Positions 1-12,974 of a stretch of DNA of 64,000 bases are shown one piece after another (position 1 is the first letter of the stretch; every line of letters starts with the position of its first letter). Origin of the DNA: Aphrophora alni (taxonomy: Eukaryota; Arthropoda; Insecta; Hemiptera; Aphrophoridae); NCBI GenBank assembly GCA_963513935.1, contig OY740776.1, positions 13,437,745-13,501,744 of the forward strand, given 5' to 3'. Below the pieces are notes generated by a model, which saw only the letters and a program-made list of their open reading frames with translations, searched no databases and was not told the DNA's origin. Position numbers and translations under genes: made by a program.

Positions 1-3000
1 AGTCATGGAGATGCAGCACTTGGAGCAGTGTATAATTTCAGTGATTTACATTAGTTCAAGTAACTATGGTTATAAACAATGAGCACCAACAATTAAATAA
101 AGAAGAGTAAAAACAATGATGGTTAATAGTGTTTGTAACGGTTAAAAGTAACCATGATTAGAAACAATGAGCAGTAACACTGATTTAAAAAGATTTTAAC
201 AGTTATTGGTAACAATTCTTTAAATAGTCATGGAGATATAGCACCTGAAGCAGTGTATAATTTCAGTGATTTACATTAGTTCAAGTAACTATGGTTATAA
301 ACAATGAGCACCAACAATTAAATAAAGAAGAGTAAAAACAATAATGGTTAATAGTGTTTGTAACAGTTAAAAGTAACCATGACTAGAAACAATGAGCAGT
401 AACACTGATTTAAAAAGATTTTAACAGTTATTGGTAACAATTCTTTAAATAGTCATGGAGATATAGCACCTGAAGCAGTGTATAATTTCAGTGATTTACA
501 TTAGTTCAAGTAACTATGGTTATAAACAATGAGCACCAACAATTAAATAAAGAAGAGTAACAACATAGATGGTTAATAGTGTTTGTAACAGTTAAAAGAA
601 ACCATGATTAGAAACAATGAGCAGTAACACTGATTTAAAAATATTTTAACAGTTATTGGTAACAATTCTTTAAATAGTCATGGAGATATAGCACCTGAAG
701 CAGTGTATAATTTCAGTGATTTACATTAGTTCAAGTAACTATGGTTATAAACAATGAGCACCAACAATTAAATAAGGAAGAGTAACAACAATAATGGTTA
801 ATAGTGTTTGTAACAGTTAAAAGAAACCATGATTAGAAACAATGAGCAGTAACACTGATTTAAAAAGATTTTAACAGTTATTGGTAACAATTCTTTAAAT
901 AGTCATGGAGATGCAGCACTTGGAGCAGTGTATAATTTCAGTGATTTACATTAGTTCAAGTAACTATGGTTATAAACAATGAGCACCAACAATTAAATAA
1001 AGAAGAGTAACAACATAGATGGTTAATAGTGTTTGTAACAGTTAAAAGAAACCATGATTAGAAACAATGAGCAGTAACACTGATTTAAAAATATTTTAAC
1101 AGTTATTGGTAACAATTCTTTAAATAGTCATGGAGATGCAGCACTTGGAGCAGTGTATAATTTCAGTGATTTACATTAGTTCAAGTAACTATGGTTATAA
1201 ACAATGAGCACCAACAATTAAATAAAGAAGAGTAAAAACAATGATGGTTAATAGTGTTTGTAACGGTTAAAAGTAACCATGATTAGAAACAATGAGCAGT
1301 AACACTGATTTAAAAAGATTTTAACAGTTATTGGTAACAATTCTTTAAATAGTCATGGAGATATAGCACCTGAAGCAGTGTATAATTTCAGTGATTTACA
1401 TTAGTTCAAGTAACTATGGTTATAAACAATGAGCACCAACAATTAAATAAAGAAGAGTAAAAACAATAATGGTTAATAGTGTTTGTAACAGTTAAAAGTA
1501 ACCATGACTAGAAACAATGAGCAGTAACACTGATTTAAAAAGATTTTAACAGTTATTGGTAACAATTCTTTAAATAGTCATGGAGATATAGCACCTGAAG
1601 CAGTGTATAATTTCAGTGATTTACATTAGTTCAAGTAACTATGGTTATAAACAATGAGCACCAACAATTAAATAAAGAAGAGTAACAACATAGATGGTTA
1701 ATAGTGTTTGTAACAGTTAAAAGAAACCATGATTAGAAACAATGAGCAGTAACACTGATTTAAAAATATTTTAACAGTTATTGGTAACAATTCTTTAAAT
1801 AGTCATGGAGATATAGCACCTGAAGCAGTGTATAATTTCAGTGATTTACATTAGTTCAAGTAACTATGGTTATAAACAATGAGCACCAACAATTAAATAA
1901 GGAAGAGTAACAACAATAATGGTTAATAGTGTTTGTAACAGTTAAAAGAAACCATGATTAGAAACAATGAGCAGTAACACTGATTTAAAAAGATTTTAAC
2001 AGTTATTGGTAACAATTCTTTAAATAGTCATGGAGATGCAGCACTTGGAGCAGTGTATAATTTCAGTGATTTACATTAGTTCAAGTAACTATGGTTATAA
2101 ACAATGAGCACCAACAATTAAATAAAGAAGAGTAAAAACAATGATGGTTAATAGTGTTTGTAACGGTTAAAAGTAACCATGATTAGAAACAATGAGCAGT
2201 AACACTGATTTAAAAAGATTTTAACAGTTATTGGTAACAATTCTTTAAATAGTCATGGAGATATAGCACCTGAAGCAGTGTATAATTTCAGTGATTTACA
2301 TTAGTTCAAGTAACTTTGGTTATAAACAATGAGCACCAACAATTAAATAAAGAAGAGTAAAAACAATGATGGTTAATAGTGTTTGTAACGGTTAAAAGTA
2401 ACCATGATTAGAAACAATGAGCAGTAACACTGATTTAAAAAGATTTTAACAGTTATTGGTAACAATTCTTTAAATAGTCATGGAGATATAGCACCTGAAG
2501 CAGTGTATAATTTCAGTGATTTACATTAGTTCAAGTAACTATGGTTATAAACAATGAGCACCAACAATTAAATAAAGAAGAGTAAAAACAATGATGGTTA
2601 ATAGTGTTTGTAACGGTTAAAAGTAACCATGATTAGAAACAATGAGCAGTAACACTGATTTAAAAAGATTTTAACAGTTATTGGTAACAATTCTTTAAAT
2701 AGTCATGGAGATATAGCACCTGAAGCAGTGTATAATTTCAGTGATTTACATTAGTTCAAGTAACTATGGTTATAAACAATGAGCACCAACAATTAAATAA
2801 AGAAGAGTAAAAACAATGATGGTTAATAGTGTTTGTAACGGTTAAAAGTAACCATGATTAGAAACAATGAGCAGTAACACTGATTTAAAAAGATTTTAAC
2901 AGTTATTGGTAACAATTCTTTAAATAGTCATGGAGATATAGCACCTGAAGCAGTGTATAATTTCAGTGATTTACATTAGTTCAAGTAACTATGGTTATAA

Positions 3001-6000
3001 ACAATGAGCACCAACAATTAAATAAAGAAGAGTAAAAACAATGATGGTTAATAGTGTTTGTAACGGTTAAAAGTAACCATGATTAGAAACAATGAGCAGT
3101 AACACTGATTTAAAAAGATTTTAACAGTTATTGGTAACAATTCTTTAAATAGTCATGGAGATATAGCACCTGAAGCAGTGTATAATTTCAGTGATTTACA
3201 TTAGTTCAAGTAACTATGGTTATAAACAATGAGCACCAACAATTAAATAAAGAAGAGTAACAACAATAATGGTTAATAGTGTTTGTAACAGTTAAAAGTA
3301 ACCATGACTAGAAACAATGAGCAGTCACACTGATTTAAAAATATTTTAACAGTTATTGGTAACAATTCTTTAAATAGTCATGGAGATATAGCACCTGAAG
3401 CAGTGTATAATTTCAGTGATTTACATTAGTTCAAGTAACTATGGTTATAAACAATGAGCACCAACAATTAAATAAGGAAGAGTAACAACAATAATGGTTA
3501 ATAGTGTTTGTAACAGTTAAAAGAAACCATGATTAGAAACAATGAGCAGTAACACTGATTTAAAAATATTTTAACAGTTATTGGTAACAATTCTTTAAAT
3601 AGTCATGGAGATATAGCACCTGAAGCAGTGTATAATTTCAGTGATTTACATTAGTTCAAGTAACTATGGTTATAAACAATGAGCACCAACAATTAAATAA
3701 GGAAGAGTAAAAACATAGATGGTTAATAGTGTTTGTAACAGTTAAAAGTAACCATGATTAGAAACAATGAGCAGTAACACTGATTTAAAAAGATTTTAAC
3801 AGTTATTGGTAACAATTCTTTAAATAGTCATGGAGATATAGCACCTGGAGCAGTGAATAATTTGAGTGATTTTACAATAGGTAAAGTAACTATGGTTATA
3901 AACAATGAGCACCAACAATTAAATAAGGAAGAGTAACAACAATGATGGTTAATAGTGTTTGTAACAGTTAAAAGTAACCATGATTAGAAACAATGAGCAG
4001 TAACACTGATTTAAAAAGATTTTAACAGTTATTGGTAACAATTCTTTAAATAGTCATGGAGATATAGCACCTGGAGCAGTGAATAATTTGAGTGATTTTA
4101 CAATAGGTAAAGTAACTATGGTTATAAACAATGAGCACCAACAATTAAATAAGGAAGAGTAACAACAATGATGGTTAATAGTGTTTGTAACAGTTAAAAG
4201 TAACCATGATTAGAAACAATGAGCAGTAACACTGATTTAAAAAGATTTTAACAGTTATTGGTAACAATTCTTTAAATAGTCATGGAGATATAGCACCTGA
4301 AGCAGTGTATAATTTCAGTGATTTACATTAGTTCAAGTAACTATGGTTATAAACAATGAGCACCAACAATTAAATAAAGAAGAGTAACAACAATGATGGT
4401 TAATAGTGTTTGTAACAGTTAAAAGTAACCATGACTAGAAACAATGAGCAGTCACACTGATTTAAAAATATTTTAACAGTTATTGGTAACAATTCTTTAA
4501 ATAGTCATGGAGATGCAGCACCTGAAGCAGTGTATAATTTCAGTGATTTACATTAGTTCAAGTAACTATGGTTATAAACAATGAGCACCAACAATTAAAT
4601 AAGGAAGAGTAACAACAATAATGGTTAATAGTGTTTGTAACAGTTAAAAGTAACCATGATTAGAAACAATGAGCAGTAACACTGATTTAAAAAGATTTTA
4701 ACAGTTATTGGTAACAATTCTTTAAATAGTCATGGAGATATAGCACCTGGAGCAGTGTATAATTTCAGTGATTTACATTAGTTCAAGTAACTATGGTTAT
4801 AAACAATGAGCACCAACAATTAAATAAGGAAGAGTAACAACAATAATGGTTAATAGTGTTTGTAACAGTTAAAAGAAACCATGATTAGAAACAATGAGCA
4901 GTAACACTGATTTAAAAATATTTTAACAGTTATTGGTAACAATTCTTTAAATAGTCATGGAGATATAGCACCTGAAGCAGTGTATAATTTCAGTGATTTA
5001 CATTAGTTCAAGTAACTATGGTTATAAACAATGAGCACCAACAATTAAATAAGGAAGAGTAACAACAATAATGGTTAATAGTGTTTGTAACAGTTAAAAG
5101 AAACCATGATTAGAAACAATGAGCAGTAACACTGATTTAAAAAGATTTTAACAGTTATTGGTAACAATTCTTTAAATAGTCATGGAGATGCAGCACCTGA
5201 AGCAGTGTATAATTTCAGTGATTTACATTAGTTCAAGTAACTATGGTTATAAACAATGAGCACCAACAATTAAATAAGGAAGAGTAACAACAATAATGGT
5301 TAATAGTGTTTGTAACAGTTAAAAGTAACCATGATTAGAAACAATGAGCAGTAACACTGATTTAAAAAGATTTTAACAGTTATTGGTAACAATTCTTTAA
5401 ATAGTCATGGAGATATAGCACCTGGAGCAGTGTATAATTTCAGTGATTTACATTAGTTCAAGTAACTATGGTTATAAACAATGAGCACCAACAATTAAAT
5501 AAGGAAGAGTAACAACAATAATGGTTAATAGTGTTTGTAACAGTTAAAAGTAACCATGATTAGAAACAATGAGCAGTAACACTGATTTAAAAAGATTTTA
5601 ACAGTTATTGGTAACAATTCTTTAAATAGTCATGGAGATATAGCACCTGGAGCAGTGAATAATTTGAGTGATTTTACAATAGGTAAAGTAACTATGGTTA
5701 TAAACAATGAGCACCAACAATTAAATAAGGAAGAGTAACAACAATGATGGTTAATAGTGTTTGTAACAGTTAAAAGTAACCATGATTAGAAACAATGAGC
5801 AGTCACACTGATTTAAAAAGATTTTAACAGTTATTGGTAACAATTCTTTAAATAGTCATGGAGATGCAGCACTTGGAGCAGTGTATAATTTCAGTGATTT
5901 ACATTAGTTCAAGTAACTATGGTTATAAACAATGAGCACCAACAATTAAATAAGGAAGAGTAAAAACAATAATGGTTAATAGTGTTTGTAACAGTTAAAA

Positions 6001-6170
6001 GTAACCATGACTAGAAACAATGAGCAGTCACACTGATTTAAAAAGATTTTAACAGTTATTGGTAACAATTCTTTAAATAGTCATGGAGATTCAGCACCTG
6101 GAGCAGTGAATAATTTGAGTGATTTTACAATAGTTAAAGTAACTATGACTATAAACAATGAGCACGAACA
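1..6170. repeat. 225-bp satellite array with higher-order structure
   Basis: About 27.4 head-to-tail copies of an AT-rich 225-bp unit (226 bp in a few), each beginning at AGTCATGGAGAT: 1, 226, 451, 676, 901 and so on to 6079. The array is cut by the left window edge and decays at about 6165. Variants are distinguished by GCAGCACTTGG or ATAGCACCTGA after the start, by AACGG or AACAG, and by AGATTTT or ATATTTT. The four units at 1-900 recur in the same order at 1126-2025, and units from 2026 to about 3150 are nearly one type, so there is higher-order and local homogenisation. Each unit carries AACAATGA-type words several times, and AGTAACTATGGTT recurs about 88 bp later as AGTAACCATGATT, suggesting the unit grew from a shorter ancestor. 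No coding capacity is seen. Confidence 0.97.
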
Positions 6171-6293
6171 ATTATTGACTAACACAGGTGATAATTTTTG
6201 ATATTTTCCTAAGACACCCTATACGTCGCATACTGGTTACGTAAAAAGATAATAGATTTACACGGGATCTTCTTTTTTGGATTTACTAATCAA

Positions 6294-6765
6294 ACTCAAA
6301 ATCGTTTTCCCCCATTACAAAACATTCTCTAGTCTATTTCAGAAAGTAAAAAGTTATTATCATTTTCCACAGTACAAAATCCTCTAATAATGAGACATTT
6401 ACAGTGGAAGTAAAAATATCTCCCTCTCCTCCGAGGTAGTAACACAAATACACCGAAACTCAAAAGTGTTTGGGGTAGAAATCAATTATCAAATCTGAAA
6501 AGATTTAGAACGCCAGTCTTACAGTCGAGTTTTGTTTGTTCTAAGGAATTTCATAGATTCCATAAATCTTTTTTAAAAGGTTAGAACAAAGCAGGTCACG
6601 TCTTCAGCTCAATAATCGTGGGGGGGGGGGGGAGTAAAGAAGAGGGAGCATTTGGTACGTGATCTATCTCCGCACCGGTACTTTTGACGTTTCACAGTTT
6701 TGAGGTTTAACACAAACCGACAGCTTGATTGTAGTGTTGGTAAAAAATAATATTCCGTTGAATAG
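6294..6765 (+). repeat. Dispersed repeat Rep-A, copy 1
   Basis: This stretch is clearly similar to 16170-16615 in the same orientation. Shared words include TTACAAAACATTCTCT, TTTACAGTGGAAGTAA, TCCGAGGTAGTAAC, GGTAGAAATCAAT, CATAAATCTTTTTT and AAACCGACAGCT. A G-run (6619-6632) sits inside. No ORF or terminal structure identifies its class. Confidence 0.75.
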
Positions 6766-6834
6766 ATAATTAATTTAAACAGAGTGTCCTTGTTTATTTA
6801 TCTGAAGGGCTTGCAATTGTTGGTAGCTCCGAAG

Positions 6835-7050
6835 AAACTTATTTTGATCCACACCTTCTATCATATTGTCTTACGTTATGCCACTCTATTTAATCTTTCT
6901 ACCGTGTTTCTCTTAACCAAAATTTGTTCTTTTCCAATACTGATGCTAATAAAAAATTCGATCGCTAGGAGTCTTTATTTTATGTTATTTTCTTCCTTGT
7001 TCAAGAAGATGATAACGATCGAGAGGTTTTTAAACTTTAAACAATAAAAA
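6835..7050 (+). repeat. Decayed dispersed repeat, possibly a retroelement 3' end
   Basis: About 200 bases resemble 13430-13590 on the opposite strand. In translation both copies end similarly, with a stretch reading about TERFLQL or IERFLNF and preceded by a run of K and M residues, followed by an A-rich tail. The shared reading frame and A-rich tail suggest the 3' end of a non-LTR retroelement or other TE gene, but no catalytic domain remains to prove that. Confidence 0.4.
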
Positions 7051-7510
7051 AAAGAAGTTTTATTATCTTCCACAAATATTTAACTTTTATACAAACTACT
7101 AGCATTTGCCGCTCTTCTGAAATCGTTGATATCGGGCTTTGTGTGCACGTATAAAAGTTTTCGATTTTCCGCTGTGAACAACACAATCTGCATTAATTTG
7201 TGAAGCCCTAGATAGCGTGTTGTAGAATCGATGTTTAGTTTAAACTTATATAGGTATTGTAATAGAGAACCTGATAATTTAGTGTTTTGTAGTATTTTAG
7301 TAACTTTAAAAAAAAAACTCCAATTAAATATTCTGTTGTATCCTTTACAAGTTACAATAAGTTGCATAGAATCAACATTGAAGAGAATAGACAGTCTTTT
7401 CATCAGGCGCCATTTTTTATATAATATTTTTAGTTTTTTAATTAGTTGCTCAAAATAGTCGTTTGTGCAACTAGTGAACAAAGTAGCACTTTTTTAAACG
7501 AGAGAAAAAT

Positions 7511-7542
7511 ATTGACGCACGAGGCTTGCCTCGTGCGTCAAT
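7511..7542. repeat. Perfect 15-bp-arm palindrome
   Basis: ATTGACGCACGAGGC (7511-7525) and its exact reverse complement (7528-7542) are separated only by TT. It is GC-richer than its surroundings and would form a strong hairpin. It lies about 50 bp outside the MITE-like element at 7591-8247. Confidence 0.9.
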
Positions 7543-7590
7543 TTTATCGAGTTTAAAAAAGACGCTTTGCTCACGAATTGCACATTATAC

Positions 7591-8247
7591 TTTGTCTACA
7601 GTTGTTATTTGGTGACAAATAAAAAACATACTTCAGCAGTAACACAATTTAATAAAACAATAATTTAATACAATAGTGTTCAAACAAACAATCAATTACA
7701 ATTCGATCTTTAATAACCGCATTTTTGAAATATTAGGCCTCGGCCTACTTGTTTACAAAAGTACAATTGGTGAAGGTAGCATTTTTGTAGTCATAACTAG
7801 TTGTTCCTCCACTATTAGTAGGCCTAGATGAAGAGGTTGTTGAAACTGAGGTTATTTATGAATATTACAAATAACTTAGGTATATTGTTGAGGAAACGGG
7901 ATTGCCAACTTCAAAACTTGGCAAACGAAAAATACTCTCCGTGTACATACACTGTCAATTATCCTCATGAATAATTACTTCCTTTTTCAACTTTAAAACG
8001 TTGTTTTGTTGTTTATTTATGTTATTTTACATGTAATAATTAATCTAACCTACATACGGGACATTTCCTGTATATTATAAATCAATGCAAATAAACTTAA
8101 CGTAAATTTCGTTTTGTTCGGTTGCCATTCGGAGTGAGCAAAGTAGTGTGCAAAGTAGTGGGCAAAGTCAAACTGTTGAGAAATCAGCTGTTTTGCAAAC
8201 TAATTTTAAATGGACAAAATGCCACTTTGCCAACAACTGTAGACAAA
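7591..8247. mobile_element. Candidate non-autonomous element with 16-bp terminal inverted repeats
   Basis: TTTGTCTACAGTTGTT (7591-7606) is matched by its exact reverse complement at 8232-8247. Near the right end GCAAAGTAGTG-like words repeat in tandem (about 8137-8170). There is no ORF of note between the ends and I see no clear target-site duplication, so the element boundary is uncertain. It could be a MITE or simply an inverted repeat of a dispersed sequence. Confidence 0.4.
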
Positions 8248-8249
8248 CT

Positions 8250-10535
8250 CCATTTTTCTACCCACATATACAACTCTAATTAGAAGCCCAGTTAACAGGT
8301 GTTTCTGATATATTAGTTATCGATATTCTTATCATTAATCACCCATCGCGTCGTTGCACATAAGTGAGATTTGTTCTGATTATTGTTCAGATGTCTCTAC
8401 ATCGTAAGCACAGAATTGTTATTGATTCGTTCCCTAATATTTTACCCAGAATACAAAGTATAGGATACATTTTGTAGTCGCAAACAATTTTACCTGTTTT
8501 AATTAACTAATACTCACGTTTCATGACCTCAGGGGGGGGGAAGATTTTCGGCGTTTAAACGTAAGCACGATAGCGGCCACAAGAAATGATGTTAGACACA
8601 TTCAAATTGTTCTAAGGGATTATATAGTTTTCTTAAATTTGTTGACAATATCTTGCGTGTTATTCAACCTTATAACGTACTAAATTAGATACGAATATGC
8701 AGAATTCAATTCAACTTAACCTCTCTACCACAAAGTCAAAAAAAATGTAATTTCAAAGCCTTATCTGTCAAAATATGTGTAGTTTTTTTATATAGATACA
8801 TACTTATATGAATTAATCGGATATTTACCATAATTTATGTATACAAAACTAATACAGAACGTTTCGAGAGTATAAATCAACTTTCGTTATCAAGTGACAA
8901 ACTAGAACGTAAAAGAGAATAAAAGAAAAACACCAACAGAGCATATTAGGCTAGGCCCACGTTGTAAACCAAAACTAAATGTCTGAATAATTCTAGTTTT
9001 AGGCTTGAGTACTTTTCTTAGGTTATAGATTTTTTTTTCATATGATCCTAGGCTATATTGTTACTTCGCTCTTTAACGTCTAGTTTCACACTTAATAACG
9101 AGAGTTGATTTAAACTCACAAAACGTCGTGTTATTAATTATCCGATGTAAAATATATTAGTATTAAGAACAATCCTAAATTTATCAAAAACACTTCTTAA
9201 CCAGTACACATATTTAATTGAGAAATTGGTTGAGCCGTTTTTGAGTAATTGCGTTTTTTATAAAACCTCCACGGCAGTTTGATTTTAAAACGAAAACTCA
9301 CAAAACAAAATATTTAGATTGATGTTGACCTATATATTTTATTCGCATAGTAGGACGCTACATTTAAGTAATTTTTTTTTCAATATCGTTACAGCCGATT
9401 TTGAGATAACTGAAATTTTTATCAGATATAATTTACCCCCCTCCCCTCCCCCACATAACTTTTTCTCTACTATGTATATGTGAAAAGGTAAAAAAGGACG
9501 AAAACTCCTAATAATTATATCGATATCCCATAAAGCAATTTCGATATTTCTACCTCACGAAAAGAAATTCCCACATCATTATTCAGGTTTATTGCAACAA
9601 TATAGCCGAAAATCGTTGTTCTTCTCAAATGGGATTGCCAATATAGCGAAGAGCAGTACGTAATTATGTCACCCCCTCCCCTACTCAATGTCACCTATAG
9701 ATAGGGGAATAATAAAGCAATATCAAGTAAACAAAATAATGTATATCTTATGTTAGGAAATAAACAGTGCACTAACTATCTCACACGCCCATGTACAAAA
9801 ATTAAATACTAAACAAAAATACTACGCGTTGCTGTCTCCCCAAAAATATATAAAATAAGTGGGAAAAACGAAATGTATTTACCTTTCTTAAACATGTATT
9901 TGTTATGTAGGATAATACGGTTACAAGTTTTCCTCTTTATCAACTGTTTTTGGAAATTAAAAAATATATCTTTCAATAGTTATACCGAAAAATGTATTTC
10001 TGACATACCAGTCCGTCCATTGTTCTTGTCGTCATCATCTGTAGATAAATACCATATCGGCCACAAAAATTAAGAGCTGCACCTTATATAGGGGACTTAC
10101 ATAAAACTCTAATGAAATTCAGAAAAATGGAATTTAAAATATTAAAATGGCGTCTATTTAAAACAATTTTTAACTCACATCTCGTGTCCTATACAGGTTA
10201 TAGTATTCATCACTTAGTAGTACAAATCCTAAGATGACAAATAGTTGTCAGAATGTGAATTTGAATCCTGACTTCCCAATAAAATAAAAACTCGTCTAGT
10301 TACGAGATCCTGCAGGACCTTCAAGAGGATAACTATCACACGTATAAAATAATTTTAATTTACCTACACCTATAAGGCTCGTTAAAGTCTACCCAACGTC
10401 AAAAAAGTAGTAATACAGGGCCTGATATAAACACATTCACCCTACTGGATAAGAACCCCATAATCTACCAATGCAATTTAACGTTTCCTAGAAGGCAAAA
10501 GAAACCAATTTTTGGTCATTACATTTAGAGGATCT
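8250..10535. other. No recognisable feature
   Basis: AT-rich sequence with homopolymer runs. I see no repeat shared with the rest of the window and no convincing ORF or exon. The short frame at 9873-10073 has no recognisable motifs. Confidence 0.5.
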
Positions 10536-10539
10536 GTTA

Positions 10540-12115
10540 GTAATGATTTAGCTGGGCAAAAACCGTAAAAGCGTCCATCAACTGCAACTGTATTTATAAA
10601 TAAGTAGAATATTTTGTAATTATAGTATGTTTATTTAATAAAAATGTTTTAAATGTGAATGTATTTTTTTTTAATTTTTGAAGTTAATTGGAATAGAGGA
10701 CCGTATGGTCCTAACTTCTACTTGGTTATTAAAGTTTCCCCCCCCCCCTATATAAGAACAATGATTTATTATCTTTGTAATAATGTGGCTGGGTAATTAC
10801 CATAATAGCGCCTATCAACAAGCAACTGTATTTGAAAATAACTAGATTATTTTGTAATTATAGTATGTTTATTTAATAAAAATGTTTTAAATCTAAATGT
10901 ATTTTCTTTAATTTTTGAAGTTAATTGGAATAGAGGACCGTATGGTCCTAACTTCTCCTCGGCTATATAAGAGCAATGATTTATTATCTTTGTAATGATA
11001 TGGCTGGGTAATTACCAAAATAGCGTCCATCAACATGTAACTGTATTTATAAATAAGTAGATAATTTTGTAATTATAGTATGTTTATTTAATTAAAATGT
11101 TTTAAATCTGAATGTTTTTTTTTAATTTATGAAGTTAATTGGAATAGAGGACCGTATGGCCCTAACTTCTCTTCGGCTAATAAATTGTTTTTCCTCTATA
11201 TAAGAACAATGATTTATTATCTTTGTAATAACGTGGCTGGGTAATTACCATAATAGCGTCCATCAAATGTAACTGTCTTTATAAATAACTAGATTATTTT
11301 GTAATTATCGTATGTTTATTTAATAAAAATGTTTTAAATCTAAATGTATTTTCTTTTAATTTTTGAAGTTAATTGGAATAGAGGACCGTATGGTCCTAAC
11401 TTCTCCTCGGCTATATAAGAGCAATGATTTATTATCTTTGTAATGACGTGGCTGGGTAATTACCATAGCGTCCATCAACTTTTAACTGTATTTATAAATA
11501 AGTAGATAATTTTGTAATTATAGTGTGTTTATTTAATTAAAATGTTTTAAATCTGAATGTTTTATTTTTTAAATTTTTGAAGTAAATTGGAATAGAGGAC
11601 CGTATGGTCCTAACTTCTCATTGGTTATTAAAGTTTTTCCCCTCTATAAAAGAGCAATGATTTATTATCTTTGTAATAATGTGGCTGGGTAATTACTATA
11701 ATATCGTCCATCAACATGTAACTGTCTTTATAAATAAGTAGATAATTTTGTAATAATTGTAGTATGTTTATTTAATACAAAATGTTTTAAATGTGAATGT
11801 ATTTTTTTAAATTTTTGAAGTTAATTGGAATAGAGGACCGTATGGTCCTAACTTCTCCTCGGCTATATAAGAGCAATGATTTATTATCTTTGTAATGATG
11901 AGGCTGGGTAAAAACCATAATAGAGTCCATCAACTTTTAACTGTATTTATAAATAAGTATAGATAATTTTATATTTTGTAAAGATTATACATTTATTTAA
12001 TAAAAACATTTTAAAATTAAATGTATTTTTAATTTTTTAAAGTTAATTTGAAAACAGGACCGTATGGTCCTAACATCACATCGGCTAATAAAGTTTTTTC
12101 TTCTATATAAAGTAA
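10540..12115. repeat. Satellite with alternating ~237/~214-bp units and a palindromic core
   Basis: Seven copies of a unit whose hallmark is AGGACCGTATGGTCCT, at 10697, 10934, 11148 (one base changed), 11382, 11596, 11834 and 12056. Spacings are 237, 214, 234, 214, 238 and 222, so long and short units alternate, giving a ~450-bp dimer. The core is palindromic (AGGACC/GGTCCT) and is flanked in most copies by GAAGTTA and TAACTTC, which are also complementary, so each unit can form an extended hairpin. Other conserved words are GCTGGGTAATTACC and GCGTCCATCAAC. Confidence 0.92.
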
Positions 12116-12563
12116 ATTTTAAAAATAGCGTTTTATAATCATATTCTCTGACGTCATAGATATCACCCCCCAGTCATATATATTGCCTAACCACATGTTT
12201 CCAATAATCTGGACATGTAATTAGGGATAAATAGGTGTTTAAAGGCATAGATTGAAAGCTAAATGTGGATATGCGAAGGTGTGGGTTGTTTGACGAGGAT
12301 AAACAGGATCTGTGTCAAAGGGTTTAAATACGGTCGCCATTTTTATTAACAACAGTGAATTTGAATTAAATGGGATCATCGCCGGTTAATTAAATTATTG
12401 GCTAAAGATAGAAACACGTTATTGGGATTATTAATAGGGATTAGTGAAATTGTATAACCAGTGTTTTATTGAATTGTTGTGGGGGGGATGATAATCATTC
12501 ATTTATTGTTAATCACGAGGGATGTAGGTGAGTCTTAATTTAACTCGACCGTTACTTATTAAG

Positions 12564-12658
12564 CGAATACTAATCCTATCGGACATTAAAACCGCTTTGA
12601 AGGCTCTCTTCTTAAACCAGATCTCTTCCAGGGTTCTGTGGGGATGTTTTAAACTATT
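12564..12658 (+). pseudogene. LINE RNase H relic, first half of the domain (plus strand)
   Basis: The plus-strand frame reads SDIKTALKALFLNQISSRV and continues LWGC. This resembles the beginning of the RNase H domain of Jockey/R1-type LINEs, which typically reads SDSQAALKAL followed by a conserved W-E-C. The frame then loses similarity near 12660. The second half of such a domain occurs immediately to the right on the other strand. Assignment is by motif pattern only. Confidence 0.4.
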
Positions 12659-12660
12659 TA

Positions 12661-12855
12661 CGGCCACTTGGCCAGACACGCGGTTATTCCTACAGCTGAC
12701 GCAGGTCCTGCAAACTCTGATGAAGAGCCCCGTTTAGCTAGATTGTCCGTCATCTCATTCCCATCAACTCCCTTATCCCCCAGCACCCAGTGCAAAGTTA
12801 CCCGGTTTTCCTGGGATAAAGAGTTGAGGCTCTACCAGCATTCCCACACTATCCT
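12661..12855 (-). pseudogene. LINE RNase H relic, second half of the domain (minus strand)
   Basis: Read on the minus strand, codons give NRVTLHWVLGDKGVDGNE, then a T-D-N-L-A-K-R-G stretch, matching the LINE RNase H pattern V-T-L-x-W-V-P-G-H-x-G-x-x-G-N-E-x-A-D-x-L-A. The expected H of the WVPGH block is D here. Upstream on the same strand VWEC is followed by a stop. The reading ends at a stop near 12663. This is a decayed fragment of a non-LTR retrotransposon ORF2 C-terminus, with no intact element around it. Confidence 0.7.
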
Positions 12856-12974
12856 AGTTTTTAAGGTAGTGCCTGCAATACTACATGAAATGAAATGTAG
12901 ATTTTGCAAAAGATCCCATTTGAGTCGCAGTGACAAGAGGCTAAATAGCCTTGAACCCCAAAAACACTAAATTA

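Noticed and set aside
1..6170. CRISPR array
   Set aside because: The 225-bp units are contiguous tandem repeats without unique spacers, in eukaryotic DNA.
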